Positions 1-10,513 of a stretch of 64,000 nt of DNA are shown piece after piece; position 1 is the stretch's first letter; each line of letters opens with the position of its first letter. The notes under the pieces are model-generated. The model searched no databases and was not told where the DNA came from. It was given only the letters and a program-made list of their open reading frames with translations. This DNA is from Bryopsis sp. KO-2023 (Eukaryota > Chlorophyta > Ulvophyceae > Bryopsidales > Bryopsidaceae). The position numbers and the translations under genes are program-made. The stretch covers positions 558,001 through 622,000 of the forward strand of contig BSYQ01000014.1 of assembly GCA_030272585.1 (NCBI GenBank). The letters are read 5' to 3'.

Positions 1-392
1 TCCGCAGGAGGGCCAGCCTGCTCAAATGACTTCACCTTGGCCTCCAAAGCCACAACACGTTGAGCGAGGTCAACTTCACATTTCTCCACACGAGCCTCCA
101 GGCTCTGGATTCGAGAAATCATCGATTCCTGCATGGACTCCAGTTTCTCCGGAACCGAATCGAGACGCATCAGCGTAACCACCATTTTTTTAACACACGC
201 CTGGAGGTCCTTGATCACACGCACCGAATCAGTCTGTGCATCAACGCGCTCATGCAAAAAGGTGAACGCCGGATCCCTCACGTCAATAGACGGGCAGGCT
301 GCTGCGTCAGTTCGGGGGTCTGAGTCCGCCCGGCGCTTAGGACGCTGAACCCCCTCCATACTGGTCCCCTGGTCCTCAGGTCCATCCCCCAT
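1..392 (-). CDS. LINE-A ORF1 protein, N-terminal part (partial)
   Basis: The first ATG (MGDGPEDQG) is at 392 on the minus strand and the frame is open to the window edge, about 130 residues. It encodes a basic N-terminus followed by a heptad-like, Arg/Glu-rich stretch predicted to be a coiled coil, as in L1-type ORF1 RNA-binding proteins. It is nearly identical to the complete ORF1 at 28437-29600. ORF1 proteins coat the element RNA to form the retrotransposition particle; this role is inferred from the family. The C-terminal RRM-like region is not in the window for this copy. Confidence 0.75.
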   Translation of the reverse strand, partial: MGDGPEDQGTSMEGVQRPKRRADSDPRTDAAACPSIDVRDPAFTFLHERVDAQTDSVRVIKDLQACVKKMVVTLMRLDSVPEKLESMQESMISRIQSLEARVEKCEVDLAQRVVALEAKVKSFEQAGPPA

Positions 393-585
393 ATCACTGC
401 CCTCACGATTTCGCCAAAGGCGTAGAGCCGTACGAAAAATAAACGAGCTGGCTGACGCAATCGTGCCTGTTCTACACCCCTTGCAGCCGAGAGCAATGGA
501 GTTCCACACCCCCAGATGACGTTCCACGGTCCAAGCAAGTTTATACTTCAGCAAGTATAAACGGCTGCAAGCTTACGTGCAAGTA

Positions 586-712
586 TATACCGTGCAAGCT
601 TACACCCGGCAAGCTTACACCCTGCAAGCTTACTCCCTGCAAGCTTACACCCTGCAAGCTTACACCCTGCAAGCTTACACCCTGCAAGCTTACACCCTGC
701 AAGCGTACACCT
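586..712 (-). repeat. 15-bp tandem repeat in LINE-A 5' leader
   Basis: About eight head-to-tail copies of a 15-bp unit (plus-strand phase: AAGCTTACACCCTGC) with a HindIII-like AAGCTT core. The same array has 8 units at 19517 and 10 at 28089. It lies between the 20-bp array and ORF1. Confidence 0.9.
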
Positions 713-1031
713 GTTCCACACCACAGTACTACAGGGCGACACCCGTGTAACAGGTGCGACACCCCTGAGCGAACGTGTGACAGGTACCCACAATGCCCAG
801 TCCAATCGTGACAACCCCCTGCAGTGGCTGTCACTAGCGTGATGAACCGTGAAAGGACAGGTCAGGCGCTCGAATCCCAGTGATCCCACAACACAGCACA
901 ACACCTCCCACAGCAGCTCCCACAGGCCCAAGCGAAAAAGGAATGATCCAGAAGGGAAATCAGCGCCAGAGAAGGCGAAAACAGCGAGCCAGAGGCGAGC
1001 AGAGCCTAAGGGAAGCGATCTGAGCCGAAGG

Positions 1032-1683
1032 AGAACGTTCTGAGAATCAGGAAAACGTTCTGAGAATCAGGAAAACGTTCTGAGAATCAGGAAAACGTTC
1101 TGAGAATCAGGAAAACGTTCTGAGAATCAGGAAAACGTTCTGAGAATCAGGAAAACGTTCTGAGAATCAGGAAAACGTTCTGAGAATCAGGAAAACGTTC
1201 TGAGAATCAGGAAAACGTTCTGAGAATCAGGAAAACGTTCTGAGAATCAGGAAAACGTTCTGAGAATCAGGAAAACGTTCTGAGAATCAGGAAAACGTTC
1301 TGAGAATCAGGAAAACGTTCTGAGAATCAGGAAAACGTTCTGAGAATCAGGAAAACGTTCTGAGAATCAGGAAAACGTTCTGAGAATCAGGAAAACGTTC
1401 TGAGAATCAGGAAAACGTTCTGAGAATCAGGAAAACGTTCTGAGAATCAGGAAAACGTTCTGAGAATCAGGAAAACGTTCTGAGAATCAGGAAAACGTTC
1501 TGAGAATCAGGAAAACGTTCTGAGAATCAGGAAAACGTTCTGAGAATCAGGAAAACGTTCTGAGAATCAGGAAAACGTTCTGAGAATCAGGAAAACGTTC
1601 TGAGAATCAGGAAAACGTTCTGAGAATCAGGAAAACGTTCTGAGAATCAGGAAAACGTTCTGAGAATCAGGAAAACGTTCTGT
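1032..1683 (-). repeat. 20-bp tandem array, LINE-A 5' end (about 32 units)
   Basis: About 32 nearly perfect units of TGAGAATCAGGAAAACGTTC, in antisense orientation. It is equivalent to arrays of about 41 units at 18370 and 11-12 units at 27530. It marks the extreme 5' end of LINE-A and is probably its promoter, as monomer arrays are in mouse L1; that role is inference. There are no unique spacers, so this is not a CRISPR array. Confidence 0.95.
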
Positions 1684-1687
1684 GAAT

Positions 1688-2077
1688 CGCGACATAGTCC
1701 AAAAGACTCCAAACACCCTGTTGCCGAAACGTACACTCCCCAATCAAATCCCCACGAACACGGCCATTGAAAATACGCACACCAGCAGCCTGACACAAAG
1801 ACAAAAGACGACGACCATTCCAACTAACAGCAGAGCGATCACAATTGGATCTCTCCTGAAACCCAACATCCTCCCCGTCCACCTCGGTGCCCGTATGCCC
1901 ATTGAAATCCCCAAGCAAAACAACGTTTTCAGAACGACGTGACAAAACAGCCGACTCCAAATCGTCCCAAACACTCTGATCGGAGTAAGAAGAACTCGGA
2001 CTAGGCAGATAAACACCAAAAACGGTCAAAGAAAACGAACCAAAAACCAAAGAAAAAGCAATCACAGAACTACCAAT
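1688..2077 (-). pseudogene. LINE-A ORF2 endonuclease fragment
   Basis: Minus-strand fragment of the APE-like endonuclease domain of LINE-A ORF2. It contains the GDFNGHTG motif (catalytic Asp and Asn) and ends at the LLDYV motif. Its right end, ...ACCAAT, resumes after the DIRS elements at 10280 as ATAGGCG. It is thus the left half of an older LINE-A split by the 2078-10279 insertion. Confidence 0.85.
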
Positions 2078-2633
2078 TTATGACGGAAAATCGTTGGGGC
2101 AGTCCCACCCAAGAACACAGACACACATGAACACTAGATAATAAAATACAACATCTTAAAATAAAAACCAGAATTGTCCCAATAAACACAGCCATTGTTT
2201 TGATAGAATCATTTTGCCTTCTCAAAGAAGAATATCCCAGTTTGGCTTTTCGGAGCCAGAGAGCGACAAAAACCCATAAAATCCATAAAAACCCATTTAT
2301 CCAAACTTCCTAATGTAATTCAAAAAGCCGATAGACCGGGCGGGTGGGTGGGAGAGCAGAAAAGTGAATAGCAAAACAAATGGCCCGCTTATATCCTTGC
2401 TGTGCAGCACTACAGTCGTACAGCGGTGCTGTGCTGTGCATTGGAATGCTGCAATCAGAACCGCACAAACTAAATGTCTGACTGCCACCCTGGCAGCACC
2501 AGAACCACCGAATACGCACATCAAATCCTGACCACTCAAACGAGTACATCTAAGCCAAGTACCTCCACAATCACGAAACTACCCGCCCTGTGCCCAACTG
2601 CCGCATAAACTTTTCAACTGACGTTGAAGACAT
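2078..2633 (-). mobile_element. 556-bp non-autonomous DIRS derivative (copy 1)
   Basis: In element orientation it starts ATGTCTTCAACG and ends CCGTCATAA. Its roughly 330-bp 5' part matches the 5' end of the DIRS copies ending at 10279 and 26455. Its last roughly 140 bp match the DIRS 3' end at 2634-2776. The internal coding region is missing. A second copy of exactly 556 bp is at 17210-17765. It abuts the full DIRS copy head-to-tail with no intervening base. No ORF of note. Confidence 0.85.
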
Positions 2634-2775
2634 TTATGACGGAAAATCGTTGGGGCAGTCCCACCCAAGAACACAGACACACATGAACACTAGATAATAA
2701 AATACAACATCTTGAAATAAAAACCAGAATTGTCCCAATAAACACAGCCATTGTTTTGATAGAATCATTTTGCCC

Positions 2776-3422
2776 CATAACCATCGATGCGCGTGATGGG
2801 GGCAGGGAGTCCTCGCTCACCAGCACAGCGGAAGATGCCTTCGATCCCGCGAACAAGCGGGGGCCCAAGGGGTCTGCAGGCGCCGTCAAGTCCACGTTCG
2901 GTTAAGCCACCTGGAAGAACCCGCTCCAATGAACCCGAACGTGGACCCTCTACCTGGGATGTCCGTATTGACTGCTGCTGTAGCCCCTCCCTCAGAGCTG
3001 GTAGCTCATCCAATCGCCAGAGGCATAATTCTAGAAAACGTGGGCCACGAGAGCCTCATTGCTTTCCCGCACATGGCCTCCTTGTTTTATTGTTTCCTCC
3101 TATTACCAAGAATGCCTCGCCGGGCAAATGCCATCGATAGCAGAAACATTAAAATGCACAACAACACGTCGTGCCACACCTTGATAGTGGTATCATCGGT
3201 CAGAGCTGCCAAATACCTCCAGTATGGCTGCCGGGAACGCGTGGAGTCCATCCTCTGTTGCAGTTGCATGTTCACCCGGTCAGCAGCCCATTGACCATCG
3301 ACGTGATTATCAGCAAGTTGTACCCAAAAGAGCCACATCAGGCTCGATATCGAATAAAATGTGGAGGTGGCGCTGCTGGACTTCAGAGTGCCACTGGACT
3401 TGAACGTATCAGCAGAAACCAG
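2776..3422 (-). other. DIRS-like element 3' region, no intact ORF recognised
   Basis: This is the part of the DIRS copy where a tyrosine recombinase gene would be expected. An open stretch of about 110 codons (3087-3420, minus) contains a hydrophobic segment, and another open frame covers 2765-3013. No R-H-R-Y recombinase motif could be identified. It is probably degenerate coding sequence. Together with 5250-5515 it is the whole non-RT remainder of the element. Confidence 0.4.
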
Positions 3423-5249
3423 GATACAAGGATACAAGGATTACAAGTTGCGTAGGGCAAACCGCCCTGTTGCAACGACATACATGAGTGAATCGTGTCC
3501 CAACGTTCGAAGCAAGGCAAAAGCCTCTGAATGTAATCAACTCCTAAATGAACAAAATCTCCTAAAACAAAAAAGTTCCAACGTCTCTGAAACCAGAAAT
3601 CCCCAATCGAAACTCAAGAAAGAGCCCAAACGTCAAAACATAAAACCAAACACAAGAATCGGTCGCTTCCAACTCAGAAACCCGGAGCGAGCGCCCAACA
3701 AACAAAGCAAACAACGAAGAACACCAACTTCCCCATCAAACGAAACATCCAGAACAACGAAAAACAAACACCACCAGTCGCTACAAGCCCACTACGAACG
3801 AGCGTCCAACCACTCCCTACGCAAGGCGAGCGCCCGGCGAATATAAACAGCCACACGAACCTGCCCCGGACAATTAAACAAACGAAATAGAGAGCCACGA
3901 CTCTCTTCCACGACCGAGTTCACACGCAACCGCACATAAAGCGGACAAGCAAAAAGAAAATGCACCTCGTTTTCAGGCGTCGAAACCCCAGCGGCCAAAC
4001 AAAACGGACAATACCTCTCGTTCAAAGGCACGTCTCTATCACTCAAGTCCACAGCATCGATCTCCAAACCGTGAAGACGAGCCCGAAAACGCACCCAAGT
4101 CGTACGCAAACCCAAATCCGTAAAAGAAGACAACGCGTTCGTGTAACAAAACGTCGGTTTGAACCGATTATAATACGCCACGATACGCGGATGTCGGGAA
4201 CGCAATTGACCCACAATATCTGCCTTATAGGCACGCGCCCAGGTCGCCACGTCCACCTCCACAAACCCATCGAACTGTGGAACAAAGCGTCTCACCATAT
4301 CACGAAACTGAACCCACCAAGAACGCCGAGAATCCGGCTGACCACGCAACCAGAACAGCATCGCCCGCGTGGGATGCGTCGCCGGCAATTGCATCAGGCG
4401 ATTCCAAAACTTCAACGCGTTCCGGTACAAATAAAACGTGACCGGCAAAACACCACACTCCAAATACACGAAATTCTTCAGCGCCCTCGTCGGAAGACGT
4501 AGCACCGATTTTAGGTAACGCACCAACAGATCGTTCAGCTCCCGCTTGTGCTGCTGAGTCAGAAAGAACACCCAAACCGGCGCAGCATACTGCACCTTCC
4601 CCAAAACGTACATCTTGAAGAGAGCCACCAGAGTCCGTGGATCCCTCAAACCGATCTCAAACGCCCTCGCACGCAAACGCCCAACAGCCACGTTGCCCGC
4701 ACACAACACCTTTGAAATATGCTCCCGAAACACGTTGACGTCCCCAGGCCCATCGTAAAACACCACACCCAAATACTTGAGCGTGCGCTGCAACGGCACA
4801 TCGTGTCCACCAAACGAAACCGAAGTACGCGACCCCGGGTTCACCGCAAGCACCTCCGTCTTCTCATGGTTCGTCTTGATATGCCAGTCTTGCTCAAACC
4901 GAAGCGTCAAGTCGCCCACCGCCTGCACACCTTCCTCATCACGCAAAGGCACCAGAGTGTCGTCCGCAAAGATCATCGCGACGATCTTCACCAGGTCAAA
5001 AACAACTCGTTCCAAGTCCAGTCGCTCCAAGAGAAGAGGAAAGTTATCATGGTAACAAGTATACAACAGAGGACTGAAAGGGCAGCCTTGTCGCACACCA
5101 CGGCGCATCTCAAACGAGCGCGAACAGCCACGAGTCCCCCTAACCACCGCCGAGGAGTTCTGATACATGTACCTCACAAGTTCAATCAGCCAAGGATGCA
5201 GGCCCATACGTCGCAAGTGCAACCACAAGCGATCGTGATGCACACTGTC
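3423..5249 (-). mobile_element. LINE-A copy, 5'-truncated (TSD GAAACCAG)
   Basis: Minus-strand insertion into the DIRS element, flanked by GAAACCAG at 3415-3422 and 5250-5257. The 3' tail is (GGATACAA)n in plus-strand reading, followed by the 3' UTR (to about 3791) and the C-terminal half of ORF2. The 5' truncation lies at the YDSVHHDR motif of the reverse transcriptase. Confidence 0.9.
3792..5249 (-). pseudogene. LINE-A ORF2, C-terminal half (RT to Cys/His)
   Basis: About 484 codons remain open. They contain the RT motifs RQGCPFSPLL, FADD (catalytic Asp pair) and LKYLGVVF, a long thumb/linker region, and the C-terminal CPFC...HFLFAC Cys/His motif typical of L1-clade ORF2. The endonuclease and the fingers of RT are missing, so this copy is dead on arrival. 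The sequence is nearly identical to the full ORF2 at 29601-32885. Confidence 0.9.
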
Positions 5250-6307
5250 GAAACCAGCACCGCCCCTCCTGTTCCTGAGCGTCGGAATGCTCCAAAGTCT
5301 TCCCCACGATACGGAACCAAAATTTTTGCCTCTTTCTTCTCGTTAAGAGGACTTTGCCACACTGTTGGAACGGGATCCCCAGTTGTTTCCTCGTGCCCAA
5401 ACGTGCAAAACTGTTCCATTGTTTCCAACCACTGCGAAAGCAAAATCACCTGTCGCTCCAGATCGATGTCGATGATTTTGTCGCACCAATAAACCAAAAA
5501 ACCAACAGGTTACCATCCTGGCAAACCCGTCTTGAAAACGCTCCAGCGCCAATAGCTCGCGCCTGGAGGTGTTTGCCCTCCGAATCTCCCGGGCAGGATC
5601 GTCGCCGCATTGGGATTCAGAACTGTGATCAGAGTTGCCTCAGCCATCAGGTCTTGATGCCACCATCGGTCCAACCAACGTGGCACCAACAGCAGGCATG
5701 GGAGGGAGTGCTCCAGAAGGTGCTTCACTACTTCTGGAACGTTCTCGATGGGAGGGAACACCCAGTTCCTCTCCGCCCTCCACAGGTCCAAGCTCTGATT
5801 CATGCAATTCGTCCCCTCCGTCCCTGGCTCGCGATCCAGACTGTTGAATCTCCCAAGCTGTCGTGTACCCAACGAGGCAAAGCGGTCGATCGTCAGATGA
5901 AACCGCTCCTGCAGCTTCTCGAAGATCTTCGGGTTCAACCTGTACTCTTGCTTCTCCGAAAGCCGCGACAGCGCATCGGGGTACACGTTCTGAGCGCTGG
6001 GAATCCACTCCACTTGGAACTCAATGTTCATGGCTTCCAATAGCCAATAGAGCCGCTTGTACTCCTGGAACAACGGACTTGAACGCGAACATTGACTCCG
6101 TAATATGGCAGCAATCACCTGACTGTCGGTGATGCACTTCAAACGTCGATCCCTGATCTTGTCTTTGAAGGCCTTGACTGCCAAACCCACTGCTTGCAGC
6201 TCTCGTAGGTTTATATGCTCTTCCCCCGTCCAGAATCCTGCCGCCAAAGCCATCGGTGGGGCGTCCTCCGAATCCTTCTTATGGATCTTCAGAGACGCTC
6301 CCCATCC

Positions 6308-7388
6308 GAACCATGAGAAGACGGAGGTGCTTGCGGTGAACCCGGGGTCGCGTACTTCGGTTTCGTTTGGTGGACACGATGTGCCGTTGCAGCGCACGCT
6401 CAAGTATTTGGGTGTGGTGTTTTACGATGGGCCTGGGGACGTCCACGTGTTTCGGGAGCATATTTCAAAGGTGTTGTGTGCGGGCAACGTGGCTGTTGGG
6501 CGTTTGCGTGCGAGGGCGTTTGAGATCGGTTTGAGGGATCCACGGACTCTGGTGGCTCTCTTCAAGATGTACGTTTTGGGGAAGGTGCAGTATGCTGCGC
6601 CGGTTTGGGTGTTCTTTCTGACTCAGCAGCACAAGCGGGAGCTGAACGATCTGTTGGTGCGTTACCTAAAATCGGTGCTACGTCTTCCGACGAGGGCGCT
6701 GAAGAATTTCGTGTATTTGGAGTGTGGTGTTTTGCCGGTCACGTTTTATTTGTACCGGAACGCGTTGAAGTTTTGGACTCGCCTGATGCAATTGCCGGCG
6801 ACGCATCCCACGCGGGCGATGCTGTTCTGGTTGCGTGGTCAGCCGGATTCTCGGCGTTCTTGGTGGGTTCAGTTTCGTGATATGGTGAGACGCTTTGTTC
6901 CACAGTTCGATGGGTTTGTGGAGGTGGACGTGGCGACCTGGGCGCGTGCCTATAAGGCAGATATTGTGGGTCAATTGCGTTCCCGACATCCGCGTATCGT
7001 GGCGTATTATAATCGGTTCAAACCGACGTTTTGTTACACGAACGCGTTGTCTTCTTTTACGGATTTGGGTTTGCGTACGACTTGGGTGCGTTTTCGGGCT
7101 CGTCTTCACGGTTTGGAGATCGATGCTGTGGACTTGAGTGATAGAGACGTGCCTTTGAACGAGAGGTATTGTCCGTTTTGTTTGGCCGCTGGGGTTTCGA
7201 CGCCTGAAAACGAGGTGCATTTTCTTTTTGCTTGTCCGCTTTATGTGCGGTTGCGTGTGAACTCGGTCGTGGAAGAGAGTCGTGGCTCTCTATTTCGTTT
7301 GTTTAATTGTCCGGGGCAGGTTCGTGTGGCTGTTTATATTCGCCGGGCGCTCGCCTTGCGTAGGGAGTGGTTGGACGCTCGTTCGTAG
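6308..7388 (+). pseudogene. LINE-A ORF2, C-terminal fragment
   Basis: About 359 codons, from just after the RT FADD block to the normal stop, including the CPFC...HFLFAC Cys/His motif. No RT active site remains. It lies about 1 kb from an opposite-strand copy (3792-5249), so the two form a long inverted repeat. Confidence 0.88.
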
Positions 7389-7753
7389 TGGGCTTGTAGC
7401 GACTGGTGGTGTTTGTTTTTCGTTGTTCTGGATGTTTCGTTTGATGGGGAAGTTGGTGTTCTTCGTTGTTTGCTTTGTTTGTTGGGCGCTCGCTCCGGGT
7501 TTCTGAGTTGGAAGCGACCGATTCTTGTGTTTGGTTTTATGTTTTGACGTTTGGGCTCTTTCTTGAGTTTCGATTGGGGATTTCTGGTTTCAGAGACGTT
7601 GGAACTTTTTTGTTTTAGGAGATTTTGTTCATTTAGGAGTTGATTACATTCAGAGGCTTTTGCCTTGCTTCGAACGTTGGGACACGATTCACTCATGTAT
7701 GTCGTTGCAACAGGGCGGTTTGCCCTACGCAACTTGTAATTCTGTTTCTGTTT
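6308..7753 (+). mobile_element. LINE-A copy, 5'-truncated (TSD CTCCCCATCC)
   Basis: Plus-strand insertion in the DIRS RNase H region, with CTCCCCATCC at 298-307 of the 6-kb block (6298-6307) and at 7754-7763. The 5' truncation is at the NHEKTEV motif of ORF2. The tail is TTGTAAT followed by (TCTGTT)n, a different tail from the (CCTTGTAT)n copies. The empty site is seen intact in the second DIRS copy near 24515. Confidence 0.9.
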
Positions 7754-8259
7754 CTCCCCATCCCGTCAAGCTGGCATCCACCGCGAGGTCTCCCGAATGA
7801 GGTGGCCGCCATATGCACATCGTGGTCTTCTCGGGAGACAGCTGCCCCCAATACCGCAGTGCTGCGATGGCAGGCCGTGAAACCTGCACTCTGGTGCTCC
7901 AGTTCTTCTTGCCTTTGAGACAATCGTACAGGTGGCGCAGCCAGAACCTCGTTCCTTTGATTGCGGGGGCGCATGACTGAGCGAAACCCAGAAAAGAGGC
8001 CAGCTTCCTGGCCGGTATGCGGCGACCACTCCTGAGGATCTGCAGTCTCAGGGTAAGAGCATGTTTTCGAAGGCGCTCCAGCCTGTGTGGTGGGAGCACA
8101 AACAACGCTGCCTTGCTGTCAACGAGGAACCCCAAATGTTGCAGCTTCTGGCAGGGATCCCACACACACTTGGAGTCCTTCCACGATATCCCCATCTGAT
8201 CGAATATTCCTCTGATGATTCGACCAAAAATTCTCAACTCTGCAGCCGAGGAATGCATG

Positions 8260-8512
8260 AAACAGAAACAGAAACAGAATTACAAGTTGCGTAGGGCAAA
8301 CCGCCCTGTTGCAACGACATACATGAGTGAATTGTGTCCCAACGTTCGAAGCAAGGCAAAAGCCTCTGAATGTAATCAACTCCTAAATGAACAAAATCTC
8401 CTAAAACAAAAAAGTTCCAACGTCGCTGAAACCAGAAATCCCCAATCGAAACGCAAGAAAGAGCCCAAACGTCAAAACATAAAACCAAACACAAGAATCG
8501 GTCGCTTCCAAT
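8260..8512 (-). mobile_element. LINE-A 3' UTR fragment (TSD GAATGCATG)
   Basis: A 253-bp minus-strand insertion between GAATGCATG repeats at 8251-8259 and 8513-8521. It is 3' UTR only, with an (ACAGAA)n tail. It differs from most copies at a few positions (ATTGTGTCCC instead of ATCGTGTCCC), suggesting a LINE-A subfamily. Confidence 0.9.
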
Positions 8513-8951
8513 GAATGCATGCAGAGAAAATCATCCAAGTACCACGTCAATCTCACTCTCTTCTCGTTTCTATAACGCTTCCAGTACTCGTACAAAAAAT
8601 CATCCGTTCCCTCTTTTTTCATTTCTTTTATCATCCCTGGGTTTCTCAAAAAACCTGACCAAATTCTTAATCAAATCACAATAAATTTTAGGCGAACCCC
8701 TGAATCCAAACGGCAACACCTCGCATTGGAAACGTTCACCATCCACTTCGGATTGAAAGAATTTCTTATGATCTGGATGAATCCCGACGTGAAAAAAGGC
8801 GTCCTTCAAATCGAACTTAATCAAAAAATCGTTCTGGCGCAGCATATGAGGCAACGAGCGCAAATCCTCGTAATGCACAGGGTAGGGCAACACCTGTGCA
8901 TTTAAAGGCCTCAAGTCTATTATCAGACGCTGCCCAGTTCTATTCCCAAAT

Positions 8952-9261
8952 AGAATATGGTGTTCTTCGTTGTTTGCTTTGTTTGTTGGGCGCTCGCTCC
9001 GGGTTTCTGAGTTGGAAGCGACCGATTCTTGTGTTTGGTTTTATGTTTTGACGTTTGGGCTCTTTCTTGAGTTTCGATTGGGGATTTCTGGTTTCAGAGA
9101 CGTTGGAACTTTTTTGTTTTAGGAGATTTTGTTCATTTAGGAGTTGATTACATTCAGAGGCTTTTGCCTTGCTTCGAACGTTGGGACACGATTCACTCAT
9201 GTATGTCGTTGCAACAGGGCGGTTTGCCCTACGCAACTTGTAATCCTTGTATCCTTGTATC
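8952..9261 (+). mobile_element. LINE-A 3' UTR fragment (TSD CTATTCCCAAAT)
   Basis: Plus-strand insertion between CTATTCCCAAAT repeats at 8940-8951 and 9262-9273. The first bases (AGAATA) match neither target nor LINE-A and may be untemplated filler. The tail is (CCTTGTAT)n. The uninterrupted target is visible in the other DIRS copy near 25435. Confidence 0.9.
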
Positions 9262-9605
9262 CTATTCCCAAATTCATCCTTTTTGGGTACCAAAAATGAT
9301 CGGCTGACATGAGCCGATTTATCAGGATTATCCACGATGCTGATCGCACCCTTCTCTAGATAATCCTTTCTGATTTCCCTCCATTCTTTTCTTTGAGTTT
9401 CAGACTTAAGAAAAGAACCACCGAACTGCTGGGTTCGTGGTGTACCGTCAAATCGCACTTTGACACCCCCTGATATGATTCGCAGTACCTCTTGCGATGT
9501 ACCAATTCTCCGCCACTGACCCCCATTCCGTCGTACTTTCAACGCCGTCCACTGTGCCGACAGGTCCTCCAGTCCCTGTGTCGTCGAGTCCAGGTCATCT
9601 CCCAT

Positions 9606-10279
9606 GGACCCTGTCGTCCTGTTTTCGTTCCTCTTTTCCTTGGTGAGCGCCCTCGTCTGCTTTTGATCCTGTATTGCCGTTTCTTCACAGCACGCGGATC
9701 AGGCAGTACAAACCCTAGCTTTTGGCCCCATCACTTGGCGCACCAGAGCAGGGTTATGGCGCAGCACAGCGCTGGGAGCGAACAGCAGGCACCGTGGACG
9801 TGGTTTTAGGCGGGACAGCAGCTGTGAATTGTCGATATGACCGTTCAAAAACGACCCCTTCCCGAATTCGCCGATGTAGTGCCCCAGGCTGCGACCAGGT
9901 GAGTGTTGTGCGTGTTGACGATCCTCTTCCAGAGAGTGTCGCTCCACACACTGAGATCTCCTTACAAGGAGCCAGCAAAAGGTTGCTGGGCTGCTCGAAG
10001 AGCAGAAAAGTGAATAGCAAAACAAATGGCCCGCTTATATCCTTGCTGTGCAGCACTACAGTCGTACAGCGGTGCTGTGCTGTGCATTGGAATGCTGCAA
10101 TCAGAACCGCACAAACTAAATGTCTGACTGCCACCCTGGCAGCACCAGAACCACCGAATACGCACATCAAATCCTGACCACTCAAACGAGTACATCTAAG
10201 CCAAGTACCTCCACAATCACGAAACTACCCGCCCTGTGCCCAACTGCCGCATAAACTTTTCAACTGACGTTGAAGACAT
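9606..10279 (-). other. DIRS-like element 5' leader
   Basis: Non-coding leader between the element 5' end and the RT start codon. The first roughly 330 bp are shared with the 556-bp derivatives. The terminus is a short hairpin, TTCAAC-GTCA-GTTGAA (10256-10275). No gag-like ORF is seen before RT. Confidence 0.6.
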
Positions 10280-10286
10280 ATAGGCG

Positions 10287-10474
10287 TTGGGGATTTCTGG
10301 TTTCAGAGACGTTGGAACTTTTTTGTTTTAGGAGATTTTGTTCATTTAGGAGTTGATTACATTCAGAGGCTTTTGCCTTGCTTCGAACGTTGGGACACGA
10401 TTCACTCATGTATGTCGTTGCAACAGGGCGGTTTGCCCTACGCAACTTGTAATCCTTGTATCCTTGTATCCTTG
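10287..10474 (+). mobile_element. LINE-A 3' end fragment (TSD TATAGGCG)
   Basis: A 188-bp insertion with TATAGGCG at 10279-10286 and 10475-10482. The left duplication includes the last base of the DIRS element, so this insertion is younger than the DIRS integration. Tail (CCTTGTAT)n. Confidence 0.88.
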
Positions 10475-10513
10475 TATAGGCGTCTTGCAAAAAAGAAACG
10501 TGCGCCTCAACAG
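10475..10513 (-). pseudogene. Right-hand remnant of the split LINE-A endonuclease
   Basis: Continues the ORF2 endonuclease fragment of 1688-2077 for about 35 bp (antisense of ...VEAHVSFLQDAY) before being cut by the next LINE-A insertion. It provides the right flank that defines the DIRS integration site. Confidence 0.8.

Larger units (their letters stand above)
1..1683 (-). mobile_element. LINE-A copy, 5' half (continues past window start)
   Basis: Minus-strand copy of the LINE-A non-LTR retrotransposon. From its 5' end at about 1683 it holds a 20-bp tandem array, a short unique leader, a 15-bp tandem array, and the first part of ORF1 running off the window edge. The sequence matches the plus-strand copies at 18368 and 27528 almost base for base. 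Its 5' end abuts a piece of another LINE-A ORF2 (from 1688), so this copy appears to have inserted into an older LINE-A. The target duplication cannot be checked because the 3' end lies outside the window. Confidence 0.85.
5510..9605 (-). pseudogene. DIRS-like reverse transcriptase-RNase H, split by LINE-A insertions
   Basis: Coding pieces, in order: 9274-9605 (ATG at 9605, MGDDLDS...), 8522-8940, 7764-8250, and 5510-6297. They carry the RT palm (LIKFDLKDAFFHVGI, then WYLDDFL with the catalytic Asp pair), the connecting region, an RNase H domain (LAVDASLTGWG, then NLRELQAV and DSQVIAAI), and the IDRFAS...FNS signature that follows RNase H in DIRS elements. The second piece is frameshifted relative to the copy at 24250-25810. 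Insertions at 6308, 8260 and 8952 interrupt it. DIRS RT copies element RNA into a circular DNA intermediate; that role is known for the family. Confidence 0.8.
2634..10279 (-). mobile_element. DIRS-like retrotransposon, interrupted by four LINE-A insertions
   Basis: Minus-strand element with its 5' end (ATGTCTTC) at 10279 and its 3' end (GTCATAA) at 2634. Its own pieces are 9262-10279, 8513-8951, 7754-8259, 5250-6307 and 2634-3422; everything between is LINE-A flanked by target duplications. It encodes a reverse transcriptase and RNase H of DIRS/Ngaro type (see 5510-9605). A tyrosine recombinase is expected for the family, but I could not recognise one. The insertion site lies in a LINE-A ORF2 and shows no target duplication (host CCTAT|ATTGG in element orientation), as expected for recombinase-mediated integration. 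Confidence 0.75.

Noticed and set aside
1032-1683. Regular array that might be taken for CRISPR
   Set aside because: Units are contiguous 20-bp repeats with no unique spacers, in a eukaryotic LINE 5' end.
2776-3437. Tyrosine recombinase gene of the DIRS element
   Set aside because: Expected here, but no R-H-R-Y pattern could be recognised in any minus-strand frame, so not called.
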